NCBI GenBank assembly: GCA_017623595.1
Contig: JAGAOU010000085.1
Location: 1 to 63,096 of the forward strand
Reading direction: 5' to 3'
From: Clostridia bacterium
Lineage (GTDB): Bacteria; Bacillota; Clostridia; Oscillospirales; UBA644
DNA length: 63,096 bases
The notes beneath the pieces are model-generated. The model was given only the letters and a program-made list of their open reading frames with translations. It was not told where the DNA came from and searched no databases. A program made the translations under genes and the position numbers. Numbering within the stretch: position 1 is the stretch's first letter; every line of letters begins with the position of its first letter. This document shows positions 56,629 through 63,096 of this stretch, piece by piece.

Positions 56629-56657
56629 ATTATACTCCTTTTGCGAACAAAAAGCAA
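56629..56657 (-). promoter_or_regulatory. Sigma-A promoter of the polA operon
   Basis: On the minus strand, TTGCTT (complement of 56652-56657) and TATAAT (complement of 56629-56634), spacer 17 bp, about 37 bp before the polA start codon. The rest of the 443-bp polA-mraZ gap holds the LexA-like site, the mraZ promoter and the MraZ boxes. Confidence 0.8.
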
Positions 56658-56780
56658 GGGCTTTGCGCTATCGTTCAAAAATTCGTGCGGTGATTTGTGC
56701 GTTTTGACGGTGGGTTTTTCCTGTTTTTGGTCAAAAACTTGGGACGGCGCCCCACTTTTTGAGAGAAAATGGGCATGTTT

Positions 56781-56794
56781 CGAACATGTGTCCG
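56781..56794. promoter_or_regulatory. LexA (SOS)-like operator between polA and mraZ
   Basis: CGAACATGTGTCCG matches the Gram-positive LexA box CGAACRNRYGTTYG at 13 of 14 positions. It lies about 120 bp upstream of both divergent promoters, farther than most LexA sites, so the target is uncertain. A CGAACA half-site recurs at 56821. Confidence 0.4.
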
Positions 56795-56912
56795 TCAAAA
56801 GGTATGTTTTCTGTGTTTTTCGAACATTTATTTTGGTTACTATCACGAAAAATGACACAAAAACAAGGCGAAAATTCTCAACGTGTATTTCGGCTGAATT
56901 TGGAAAGAGCCC

Positions 56913-56941
56913 TTGACTTTTGCTCAAAAGTGCGTTATAAT
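56913..56941 (+). promoter_or_regulatory. Sigma-A promoter of the mra/division cluster
   Basis: TTGACT at 56913-56918 and TATAAT at 56936-56941, spacer 17 bp. The predicted start is near 56948, at the first MraZ box, giving a leader of about 88 nt before mraZ. Confidence 0.9.
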
Positions 56942-56947
56942 ATTAGT

Positions 56948-56984
56948 ACAGTGGATGAAAGTGGTGGAATCGGGATGAAAATCC
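56948..56984 (+). promoter_or_regulatory. MraZ operator, four 7-mers at 10-bp period
   Basis: ACAGTGG (56948-56954), AAAGTGG (56958-56964), AATCGGG (56968-56974) and the weaker AAAATCC (56978-56984) are each separated by exactly 3 bp. The pattern of AAAGTGG-like repeats every 10 bp is the described operator of MraZ in Mollicutes, and related TGGGN repeats are known in E. coli. The site starts at the predicted transcription start, so MraZ bound here would block the cluster promoter. Confidence 0.75.
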
Positions 56985-57035
56985 CAAAAATCACCCGAAA
57001 TGATGTCTGAAGGAAGGGGAAAGGAGGAACCACCC

Positions 57036-57473
57036 ATGGCTGTGAATTGTCCGTTGGAAGGTCGTTTTGATATGACCATCGATGCCAAGGGCCGTTTGTT
57101 CTTTCCTGCCAAGCAGCGCGAGAAGCTGGAAGGGACAACCCTTCACCTGACCCGTGGCCTGGATGGCTGTCTGTTTGCATATACCGATCCTCAATGGGAT
57201 GCCTTCAAACAGAAGATTGCCGAGCTTCCCGTTTCCAAAAACCGCATGAGCATGCGTTATCTGATGGGGAATTCCTGCGAGGCCTCTTTGGACGGGCAGG
57301 GACGTATTACCGTCGCCCCCAAGTTGCGCGAATTTGCTCAGCTGAAAAAGGATGTCACCATTGTGGGACTTCTTGACCGCATGGAGATTTGGGATACCGA
57401 TCTCTGGAATGCGATGAACGATGCCCTTTCTTCCGACGATATTGCTGCCATGCTGGAGGAGTTGAACTTCTGA
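57036..57473 (+). CDS. mraZ: Transcriptional regulator MraZ
   Basis: A 145-residue protein with two SpoVT/AbrB-like swapped-hairpin domains, each with the DxKGR-type motif (DAKGRLFFPAK and DGQGRITVAPKL). It forms a ring and binds its own operator, usually repressing the division and cell-wall cluster. The ATG at 57036 has a perfect AAAGGAGG 8 bp upstream; an open-frame extension from 57000 lacks a start signal. rsmH follows after one base, the conserved mraZ-rsmH order. Confidence 0.96.
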   Translation: MAVNCPLEGRFDMTIDAKGRLFFPAKQREKLEGTTLHLTRGLDGCLFAYTDPQWDAFKQKIAELPVSKNRMSMRYLMGNSCEASLDGQGRITVAPKLREFAQLKKDVTIVGLLDRMEIWDTDLWNAMNDALSSDDIAAMLEELNF

Positions 57474-57474
57474 T

Positions 57475-58404
57475 ATGGAATTTGTTCACAAGTCCATTAT
57501 GGTGGATGAAATTCTCCAAAGCCTGAACATCCGTCCCGACGGTGTGTATGCCGACGGAACCGCAGGGGGTGGCGGCCACTCCCGTGCCATTGGAGAACGT
57601 CTCTCTCCTCAAGGCACTTTGATCTGCAACGATCGGGATCCCGAAGCCCTGGCGGTTTGTGAAGAGCGGCTCTGCTCATTGAACTGTCATTTGCGTTTGA
57701 TCCGTGGAACCTTTTCCGATCTTGCTGAAAATGCGGGGCAGACCTTCGACGGCGTGCTTTTGGATCTGGGCGTTTCTTCCTATCAACTCGACTGTGCCGA
57801 GCGGGGATTCTCTTATATGCAGGATGCGCCCCTCGATATGCGCATGAACCCGGAGGATAAGCTCAGTGCCAGACAGATCGTCAACGAATGGTCCGAGGCA
57901 GAGTTGACCCGCATTTTTTTTGAATACGGTGAGGAGCGTTATTCCCGCCGCATCGCCTCTCAGATTGTGCAATCCCGGGGCAAAGCCCCCATTGAAACCA
58001 CCCTTCAACTGGTGGATATTATCAAATCGGCCCTTCCCAAAGCGGCGCTGAAGGAAAAACAGCATCCGGCCAAGCGGGTTTTTCAAGCAATCCGCATCGC
58101 TGTGAATGATGAGCTGGAGCAGGTTCGCCTGGCGCTGGATTCCCTGGTGGAAAACATGAATGACGGCGGCCGTATTGCGGTGCTGACCTTCCATAGCCTG
58201 GAAGACCGCATCGTGAAAACCGCCTTTGCCCGCTATGAACGGCCCTGCACCTGCCCGCCCGAATTTCCTGTCTGTACCTGCGGTAAGAAATCATTGGGAA
58301 AGGTTCTTGTGAAAGGCATCGCTCCCTCTGCGGAGGAGATTGAGGAAAATCCTCGGGCCCGAAGCACTCGCCTGCGAGTCTTCGAACGCCGCTTTGAAGA
58401 GTAA
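57475..58404 (+). CDS. rsmH: 16S rRNA (cytosine1402-N4)-methyltransferase
   Basis: Methylates C1402 of 16S rRNA. The 309-residue protein contains the S-adenosylmethionine motif DGTAGGGGHS, the FDGVLLDLGVSSYQLD block, MRMNP, FQAIRIAVNDEL and the C-terminal zinc-like CTCPPEFPVCTCGKK segment, all characteristic. It starts one base after mraZ. A long CA-rich non-coding leader follows before ftsL. Confidence 0.96.
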   Translation: MEFVHKSIMVDEILQSLNIRPDGVYADGTAGGGGHSRAIGERLSPQGTLICNDRDPEALAVCEERLCSLNCHLRLIRGTFSDLAENAGQTFDGVLLDLGVSSYQLDCAERGFSYMQDAPLDMRMNPEDKLSARQIVNEWSEAELTRIFFEYGEERYSRRIASQIVQSRGKAPIETTLQLVDIIKSALPKAALKEKQHPAKRVFQAIRIAVNDELEQVRLALDSLVENMNDGGRIAVLTFHSLEDRIVKTAFARYERPCTCPPEFPVCTCGKKSLGKVLVKGIAPSAEEIEENPRARSTRLRVFERRFEE

Positions 58405-58500
58405 CAAACCAAGAACACAAACATCAACATAAACACCAAACAAAACACAAACATCAACCCAAGCACTCAAACACACAACGCACACCAAATCAAAACAGGA
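58405..58500 (+). other. CA-rich, G-poor leader between rsmH and ftsL
   Basis: About 95 nt with only three G before the ftsL ribosome-binding site. The 14-mer ACACAAACATCAAC occurs twice, at 58415-58428 and 58445-58458, 30 bp apart. Such C-rich, unstructured RNA resembles a Rho-utilisation site or an open translation leader. No hairpin forms here because G is almost absent. Confidence 0.6.
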
Positions 58501-58512
58501 GGAAAACGAATT

Positions 58513-58896
58513 ATGAAAGCCCCTTCTCTTAAATTTAATTTTGTCACCATCTTCCTCGTTGTCGGCATTGTCGTTCTCCTCCTGTTGACCGTCAACTGCA
58601 GTATCACCCAGAACGAGGCCAATTCCGAGCTTCGGGCGCTGAACAGAGAGTTGGATAATGTGTCCAACGAAGGCGCAAAGCTGCAACTGGAGATTGACCG
58701 TCGATCGGACTTCTTCTCTGTGGAGCAGTATGCATCCGAGGTTCTCGACATGCATAAGCTGGAAAATTATCAGATTCAATACATTCGCTACGATGTTTCC
58801 GGCAACCTGGAGGTCCTGAACAAGGAAGAGGACGTTGATTTCTTCGGACGGGTGGCGAAAGCCTTTTCCGCCATCGGAGATTTCTTCCGAGGATGA
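58513..58896 (+). CDS. ftsL: Division protein FtsL-like
   Basis: A 127-residue bitopic membrane protein with a short cytoplasmic N-terminus, one transmembrane helix (about 9-31), a coiled coil (about 35-70, rich in Glu/Leu/Asn heptads) and a C-terminal extracellular tail. The layout and the position between rsmH and the class B PBP identify FtsL/DivIC-type divisome subunits, whose sequences are poorly conserved. AGGAGGAAA precedes the ATG. Confidence 0.88.
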   Translation: MKAPSLKFNFVTIFLVVGIVVLLLLTVNCSITQNEANSELRALNRELDNVSNEGAKLQLEIDRRSDFFSVEQYASEVLDMHKLENYQIQYIRYDVSGNLEVLNKEEDVDFFGRVAKAFSAIGDFFRG

Positions 58897-58979
58897 GTTC
58901 TGTTCCTCAGCCTGCGGGAATATGATATTCTGAGCCCTCTTTAGCCCCTTTTCCCCCATGGATGAGAAAGGATACCGTT

Positions 58980-61193
58980 ATGAATATGCCATCCCAAAAA
59001 AACCGAGTTATCAGCCACGTTTTGCCCATAGCCTTCTGCGTGGTCTTCCTCGGTCTTGCCGGATGGCTTTTTTATTTGCAGGTCGCCCGCCACGATTACT
59101 ACGAAAGCAAGGCCCTCGACCAGCAGACCTGGGAAATAGCCGTGGAGCCGGAGCGGGGCTCCATCAAAGATGTGAATGGGGTTGACCTTGCGGTCAGCCT
59201 GTCTTCTTATCAGGTGCTTATGGCTCCCGTTCAGTTGGAGAAAGAGGAGGAACGGCGGGAGGTTGCCGCCTTTTTGTCCGAGACCCTGAAGCTGGATTAC
59301 GATACGGTTTATGCGCAGACCGAAAAAAAGAGTCAGTATCTGGTGGTCAAACGCCGTATTGAGGATGCCGAGGCGGATCTTGTAACCGCATTTTTGGCAG
59401 AGCATACCAAGTATAAATCCGCTCTTTGGGTCAGCGAAGACATTAAGCGGGACTATCCTTACGACAATCTTCTTTCCACCGTCATCGGCTTTGTCGGCAC
59501 CGACAATCAAGGACTGGAAGGATTGGAAAGCTATTACGATTCTATGCTGGCGGGAACGCCGGGCAAAATCACGGCCGTGCGCACCGCATCGGGTGCTTCC
59601 ATGCCCTTTGAGTACGAATCTTATCAGGATGCGGTGGATGGGTACGATGTGTATCTCACCGTTGACGTGCAGTTGCAATATATTCTGGAAAAGTATATTT
59701 CCGCCGCTCGTGTGGAGCATAACGTTCAATCCCGTATTGCGGGGGTGATTATGAACGTGAAGACCGGTGCGGTGTTGGGTATGACCTCCAAGCCCGATTA
59801 CGATTTGAATGAGCCCTTTGTGATCAAGGATCAGATGACGCTGGAAAAACTGGAGGAGCTGCACACTGTAGGTTCTACCGCCTATTATGAGGCTTATAAC
59901 AAGCAGCAAGCGGAATTCCGTAAAAACAAAGTGGTCACCGAGTTGTATGACCCCGGCTCCACCTTTAAGATCTTTACCGCCGCCATGGCGCTGGAGGAAA
60001 ATCTGGTTCCCCTTTCCGAGACCTTCACCTGCACCAGTCAAATCAACATGGGGGCCATTACTTATCATTGTGCATCCCATAAGGCCCACGGAAAAGAGAC
60101 CTTCAAGGATGCCATGGCAAATTCCTGTAACGTTGTGTTTGTTACCATTGCCGAGCGGATCGGAGTGGAACGCTTTTACCGTTATTTTACTCTGTTCGGC
60201 TTCCGCTCCAAGACCGGTGTTGGGCTGCCGGGAGAGGTTTCGGGAATTTTCTTTGAGGAAGATAAGATGACCAAGTGGAATCTGTTCTCCTCCTCTTTCG
60301 GTCAAACCTTCCAGATTACGCCCATGCAACTGATCACAGGGGTTTCCGCGGTCGCCAACGGCGGCACCTACATGGAACCCTATATCGTAGACCGCGTTGT
60401 GGACAGTGAAGGAAACATTGTTGTGCAGAACGAACCCAAAGCGGTCAGCCGTATCGTTTCCGCCTCCACCTGCGCCACCCTGCGCGACTTTTTGGAATAT
60501 ACCGTGGTCAAGGGCAGAACGGGATACCTGAAGGGCTATCGCATCTGCGGTAAGACGGGTACCTCTCAGAAGGCAACCTCCGAATCGGGCTTCGAAAGCG
60601 GAAAGATTATTGCTTCTTATGTTTGCTTTGCCCCTGCCGACGATCCCGAAATTGCCGTTCTGGTTGTGGTCGACGAGCCCAACTCCACTGTTCAGTACGG
60701 TTCTTACATTGCGGCTCCTCTCGGACGGGATATTATGGGTGAATGTTTGGAATATCTGAACATTGAGCCTGATTATGAGGATGACGGTGCCGCCGTTTCC
60801 GTGAAGGTTCCCGATGTGTCAAAGCTTTCGGCAGATGAAGCCGCCGCAAAGATTCAGGATGCAGGTCTGATTGTAAAGATCGTCGGAAACGGGGAAAAGG
60901 TTTCTTCTCAGCTTCCCGTTGCCGATACGGTTCTCTACAGCGGCAATACGGTTCTGATCTACACCGACTCCCAACCCGATGAGGTGCAGACTGTGACTAC
61001 CGTACCCGATTTGATAGGAAAGCCTGCGGCAGAATGTAATTCTCTCCTGCAGCATGCGGGATTGAATATTAAAGTAATCGGTGACAATTTGAACTATTCC
61101 ACCACCCTGGCGGTCAAGCAGAGCATTCCCGCAGGGAAAGAGGTTCCGAAAGGAACGCTGGTCACCGTGGAATTCAAGGGGCAGGGTCAGTAA
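58980..61193 (+). CDS. ftsI: Class B penicillin-binding protein with PASTA domains (FtsI/SpoVD family)
   Basis: A 737-residue transpeptidase that cross-links septal peptidoglycan, or spore cortex peptide in SpoVD. One membrane helix (about 14-34), the PBP dimer domain, then the transpeptidase with S327 in GSTFK, S382-C-N in the SxN motif and K525 in GKTGT. Two PASTA domains follow at the C-terminus (about 610-668 and 675-737). The ATG at 58980 follows AAAGGA by 7 bp; an ATG at 58962 has no site. Only one such PBP stands here before murE, so a vegetative FtsI role is likely, though PASTA domains also occur in SpoVD. Confidence 0.93.
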   Translation: MNMPSQKNRVISHVLPIAFCVVFLGLAGWLFYLQVARHDYYESKALDQQTWEIAVEPERGSIKDVNGVDLAVSLSSYQVLMAPVQLEKEEERREVAAFLSETLKLDYDTVYAQTEKKSQYLVVKRRIEDAEADLVTAFLAEHTKYKSALWVSEDIKRDYPYDNLLSTVIGFVGTDNQGLEGLESYYDSMLAGTPGKITAVRTASGASMPFEYESYQDAVDGYDVYLTVDVQLQYILEKYISAARVEHNVQSRIAGVIMNVKTGAVLGMTSKPDYDLNEPFVIKDQMTLEKLEELHTVGSTAYYEAYNKQQAEFRKNKVVTELYDPGSTFKIFTAAMALEENLVPLSETFTCTSQINMGAITYHCASHKAHGKETFKDAMANSCNVVFVTIAERIGVERFYRYFTLFGFRSKTGVGLPGEVSGIFFEEDKMTKWNLFSSSFGQTFQITPMQLITGVSAVANGGTYMEPYIVDRVVDSEGNIVVQNEPKAVSRIVSASTCATLRDFLEYTVVKGRTGYLKGYRICGKTGTSQKATSESGFESGKIIASYVCFAPADDPEIAVLVVVDEPNSTVQYGSYIAAPLGRDIMGECLEYLNIEPDYEDDGAAVSVKVPDVSKLSADEAAAKIQDAGLIVKIVGNGEKVSSQLPVADTVLYSGNTVLIYTDSQPDEVQTVTTVPDLIGKPAAECNSLLQHAGLNIKVIGDNLNYSTTLAVKQSIPAGKEVPKGTLVTVEFKGQGQ

Positions 61194-61249
61194 GGGCGAT
61201 GCCTTTTCCGGATGTTGAAATCTATCACATTCGGAAAGGTGGTTGTCTC

Positions 61250-62680
61250 ATGAGACTTTCCCTTCTTGCAAACGGAATTTTTCCCTGTCCTCAGTCCTTT
61301 GATCCCGAAATCACTCTCGTTACCGATCGCAGCGACGATGTCTGTCCCGGCGCCTTGTTTGTGGCGATCCGAGGTCGGAATCGGGACGGCCATTCCTTTG
61401 TGAGTGAAGCAGTTGCCGCAGGAGCTGTGGCGATTGTGGTTTCCGCTCCTTGCGCGTCGGTTTCCGTTCCCGTGTTTTTTGTTCCCGACAGTCGCCGTGC
61501 CTTTGCGCTTTTGTGCGGTAATTTCTACGGGAACCCCGCACAGGATTTGATTTTGACGGGAATTACGGGCACCAACGGAAAAACCTCCACCGCCTATATG
61601 TTAGACCATTGCCTGCGCTGCTGCGGTAAAAAATCGGGGCTCATCGGAACGGTGCGCACCGATAACGGCGCGGAACAAACCAAATCCTCCCTTACCACAC
61701 CCGCCCCCGCTCTTTTGCACCGCATTCTGCGAGAAGCAAAGCGGAACGGATGCTCTCATATGGTGATGGAGGTTTCCTCTCAGTCCCTGGACCAATCCCG
61801 TACTGCGGGGATTTCCTTTGAACTGGGAATTTTTACCAATCTGACCGTGGATCATCTGGATTATCACGGTTCCATGCAGGCCTATCGGGACGCAAAGCTG
61901 AAGCTGTTTTCCCAATGCCGAAGGGGACTGGTCAACGGCGACAGCGATTATGCCGCCCCCTTCCTTGCCTGCCCCGACGCTTTGTCCTATTCCGCCACCC
62001 ATCCTGCGGATTTCACCGCCCGACGGGTGCGAATGACCGGGGAAGGCGTCTACTATCTTGCATGCACTCCCTCCGGACAGCGCGAGGTTTTTCTTCCTGT
62101 CTGGGGACGGTTCAGCGTATACAACTCCTTGGCGGCCCTTGCCGCTGCGGAATGTCTGGGGTTGGATCCCGATCTCTGCGCCCAAAGCCTTGCCGTGTTT
62201 CCCGGTGTTCCGGGACGGCTGGAATCGGTGCGGGAGGATCTGCCCTTTCGTTTACTGATTGATTATGCACATACCCCCGACGGACTGGAAAACGTGCTGC
62301 GGTCTGTTCGGGAAACCACCGTCGGACGGGTGATTCTGTTGTTCGGCTGCGGCGGAGATCGGGATGTGGGAAAACGTCCCGAAATGGGGCGTGTTGCCTC
62401 CCGCATGGCCGACCTTGTCATTATCACCAGCGACAACCCCCGCTCCGAGGATCCCGATGAAATCATTCGTCAGATCCTGCAGGGTGTGGAGGGGATCGGG
62501 TATCGGGTCATTCCCGACCGCAAAGAGGCCATCCGCGCCGCTCTTCGCCTTGCGAAGACGGGAGACACGGTTCTGCTTGCGGGGAAGGGACACGAGACCT
62601 CACAGATTCTGTCCGATCGGACCATTCGTTGCGATGAGCGCGAAATAGCACGGGAAATTCTCAAGGAAGAGGGATATTAA
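61250..62680 (+). CDS. murE: UDP-MurNAc-tripeptide synthetase, DAP-adding
   Basis: Adds meso-diaminopimelate to UDP-MurNAc-L-Ala-D-Glu. The 476-residue Mur ligase has the ATP motif GITGTNGKTS, the family HLDYHGSM and YAHTPDGL blocks, and SDNPRSEDP; the DNPR motif marks DAP specificity as opposed to lysine. It agrees with the DAP operon at the other end of the window. The ATG at 61250 has AAAGGTGG upstream; an open frame from 61199 overlaps the end of the PBP region without a start signal. murF follows directly. Confidence 0.96.
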   Translation: MRLSLLANGIFPCPQSFDPEITLVTDRSDDVCPGALFVAIRGRNRDGHSFVSEAVAAGAVAIVVSAPCASVSVPVFFVPDSRRAFALLCGNFYGNPAQDLILTGITGTNGKTSTAYMLDHCLRCCGKKSGLIGTVRTDNGAEQTKSSLTTPAPALLHRILREAKRNGCSHMVMEVSSQSLDQSRTAGISFELGIFTNLTVDHLDYHGSMQAYRDAKLKLFSQCRRGLVNGDSDYAAPFLACPDALSYSATHPADFTARRVRMTGEGVYYLACTPSGQREVFLPVWGRFSVYNSLAALAAAECLGLDPDLCAQSLAVFPGVPGRLESVREDLPFRLLIDYAHTPDGLENVLRSVRETTVGRVILLFGCGGDRDVGKRPEMGRVASRMADLVIITSDNPRSEDPDEIIRQILQGVEGIGYRVIPDRKEAIRAALRLAKTGDTVLLAGKGHETSQILSDRTIRCDEREIAREILKEEGY

Positions 62681-63096
62681 ATGTCTGTTCGTTTGTCCGA
62701 ATTTGCTCGCATTGTAGGCGGTACCTGCCTGCGTGACGGGGAATTCTCCGATTATTGTATCGATTCCCGCAAAGGAAAGGCGGGGGATCTTTTCATCTGC
62801 CTCAAGGGTGCCCGTGTGGATGGCCATGACTTTGTGGATAAAGCCGCCGCTCAGGGTGTTTCCGCCCTGTTGATCGATCACGAGGTGGAGAGTGATCTGC
62901 CCCGTGTCCTCGTTCCCAATACGTTGAAGGCTCTGCAGGATTATGCGGCGTGGTACCGCACCCGTCCCGATCTGAAGGTTGTCGCCGTGACGGGAAGTGT
63001 GGGGAAGACCACCACCAAGGAATTCATTGCGGCGGTTCTTTCTCAGGCTATGCCCACCTACAAAACCCAAGGGAATATGAACAGCGAAACGGGATT
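62681..63096 (+). CDS. murF: UDP-MurNAc-pentapeptide synthetase (5' part)
   Basis: The first 138 codons of MurF, which adds D-Ala-D-Ala to the UDP-MurNAc-tripeptide. The N-terminal substrate domain (DSRKGKAGDLFICLKG) and the ATP loop VTGSVGKTTTKEF are visible, followed by the start of the GNMNSETG segment at the window edge. It begins on the base after the murE stop codon, with AAGGAAGAGG upstream. The gene continues beyond the window. Confidence 0.95.
   Translation, partial: MSVRLSEFARIVGGTCLRDGEFSDYCIDSRKGKAGDLFICLKGARVDGHDFVDKAAAQGVSALLIDHEVESDLPRVLVPNTLKALQDYAAWYRTRPDLKVVAVTGSVGKTTTKEFIAAVLSQAMPTYKTQGNMNSETG

Overview
The window looks like chromosome of an anaerobic, Gram-positive-type member of class Clostridia (Bacillota). 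This is inferred from gene order and content: a yicC-remA-gmk-rpoZ-priA-def-fmt-rlmN-prpC-prkC-rsgA-thiN run, holB-ricT, an rnfCDGEAB operon, and an mraZ-rsmH-ftsL-PBP-murE-murF division/cell-wall cluster. A riboswitch-controlled dapA-dapB-lysC-lysA operon and a MurE with the DNPR motif both point to meso-diaminopimelate peptidoglycan. A (R)-2-hydroxyacyl-CoA-dehydratase-type activase and the Rnf complex indicate anaerobic metabolism. Genus or family cannot be told from the sequence alone. No phage, insertion sequence or CRISPR array is visible; this is mostly core genome.

Layout. 1-250: the end of a hairpin-repeat array, then a tRNA-Gln on the minus strand. 0.45-1.9 kb: a TPR membrane protein and an alpha/beta hydrolase. 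2.0-6.6 kb: the lysine operon behind an L-box riboswitch. 6.8-11.1 kb: a large activase and a dehydratase-like partner. 11.1-16.5 kb: mostly minus-strand genes (NAGPA-type phosphodiester glycosidase, small membrane proteins, Ca2+ P-type ATPase), with one plus-strand cysteine-rich protein. 16.7-29.5 kb: mutY, then the long housekeeping run from yicC to thiN, ended by a 38-codon cysteine-rich peptide gene. 29.5-32.4 kb (minus): mazF, ricT, holB and a Dabb protein. 32.6-38.9 kb: a YigZ-family protein, the rnf operon and two small unknown genes. 38.9-39.5 kb: a 638-bp gene-free stretch with a cluster of DnaA boxes. 39.5-53.2 kb: degV, metK, an Lrp regulator, an aminotransferase, ispE, alaS, a HIT protein, a 1398-residue Ig-like/GHL10/amidase protein, a PHP hydrolase and a GtrA protein. 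53.2-56.6 kb (minus): rimI, a tyrosine phosphatase and polA. 56.9 kb to the end: the mra/division cluster, leaving the window inside murF.

How it works together. Several parts converge on the cell envelope: DAP and lysine supply, MurE/MurF, a PASTA-bearing class B PBP, the PASTA kinase PrkC with its phosphatase, and a predicted amidase plus glycoside hydrolase in one exported chain. Regulation can be read directly at several sites: the lysine riboswitch with its terminator, a 10-bp-periodic MraZ-box array just after the mraZ promoter, and more than a dozen sigma-A promoters with an exact 17-bp spacer.

Most unusual items: the variable-stem/constant-spacer hairpin array at the left edge; the single-chain Ig/GHL10/amidase enzyme; the DnaA-box cluster away from dnaA; the cysteine-rich micro-gene in the position where spoVM normally lies; the ribosome-binding site held inside a terminator-like hairpin before the gene at 38460; and a G-poor, CA-rich leader before ftsL.
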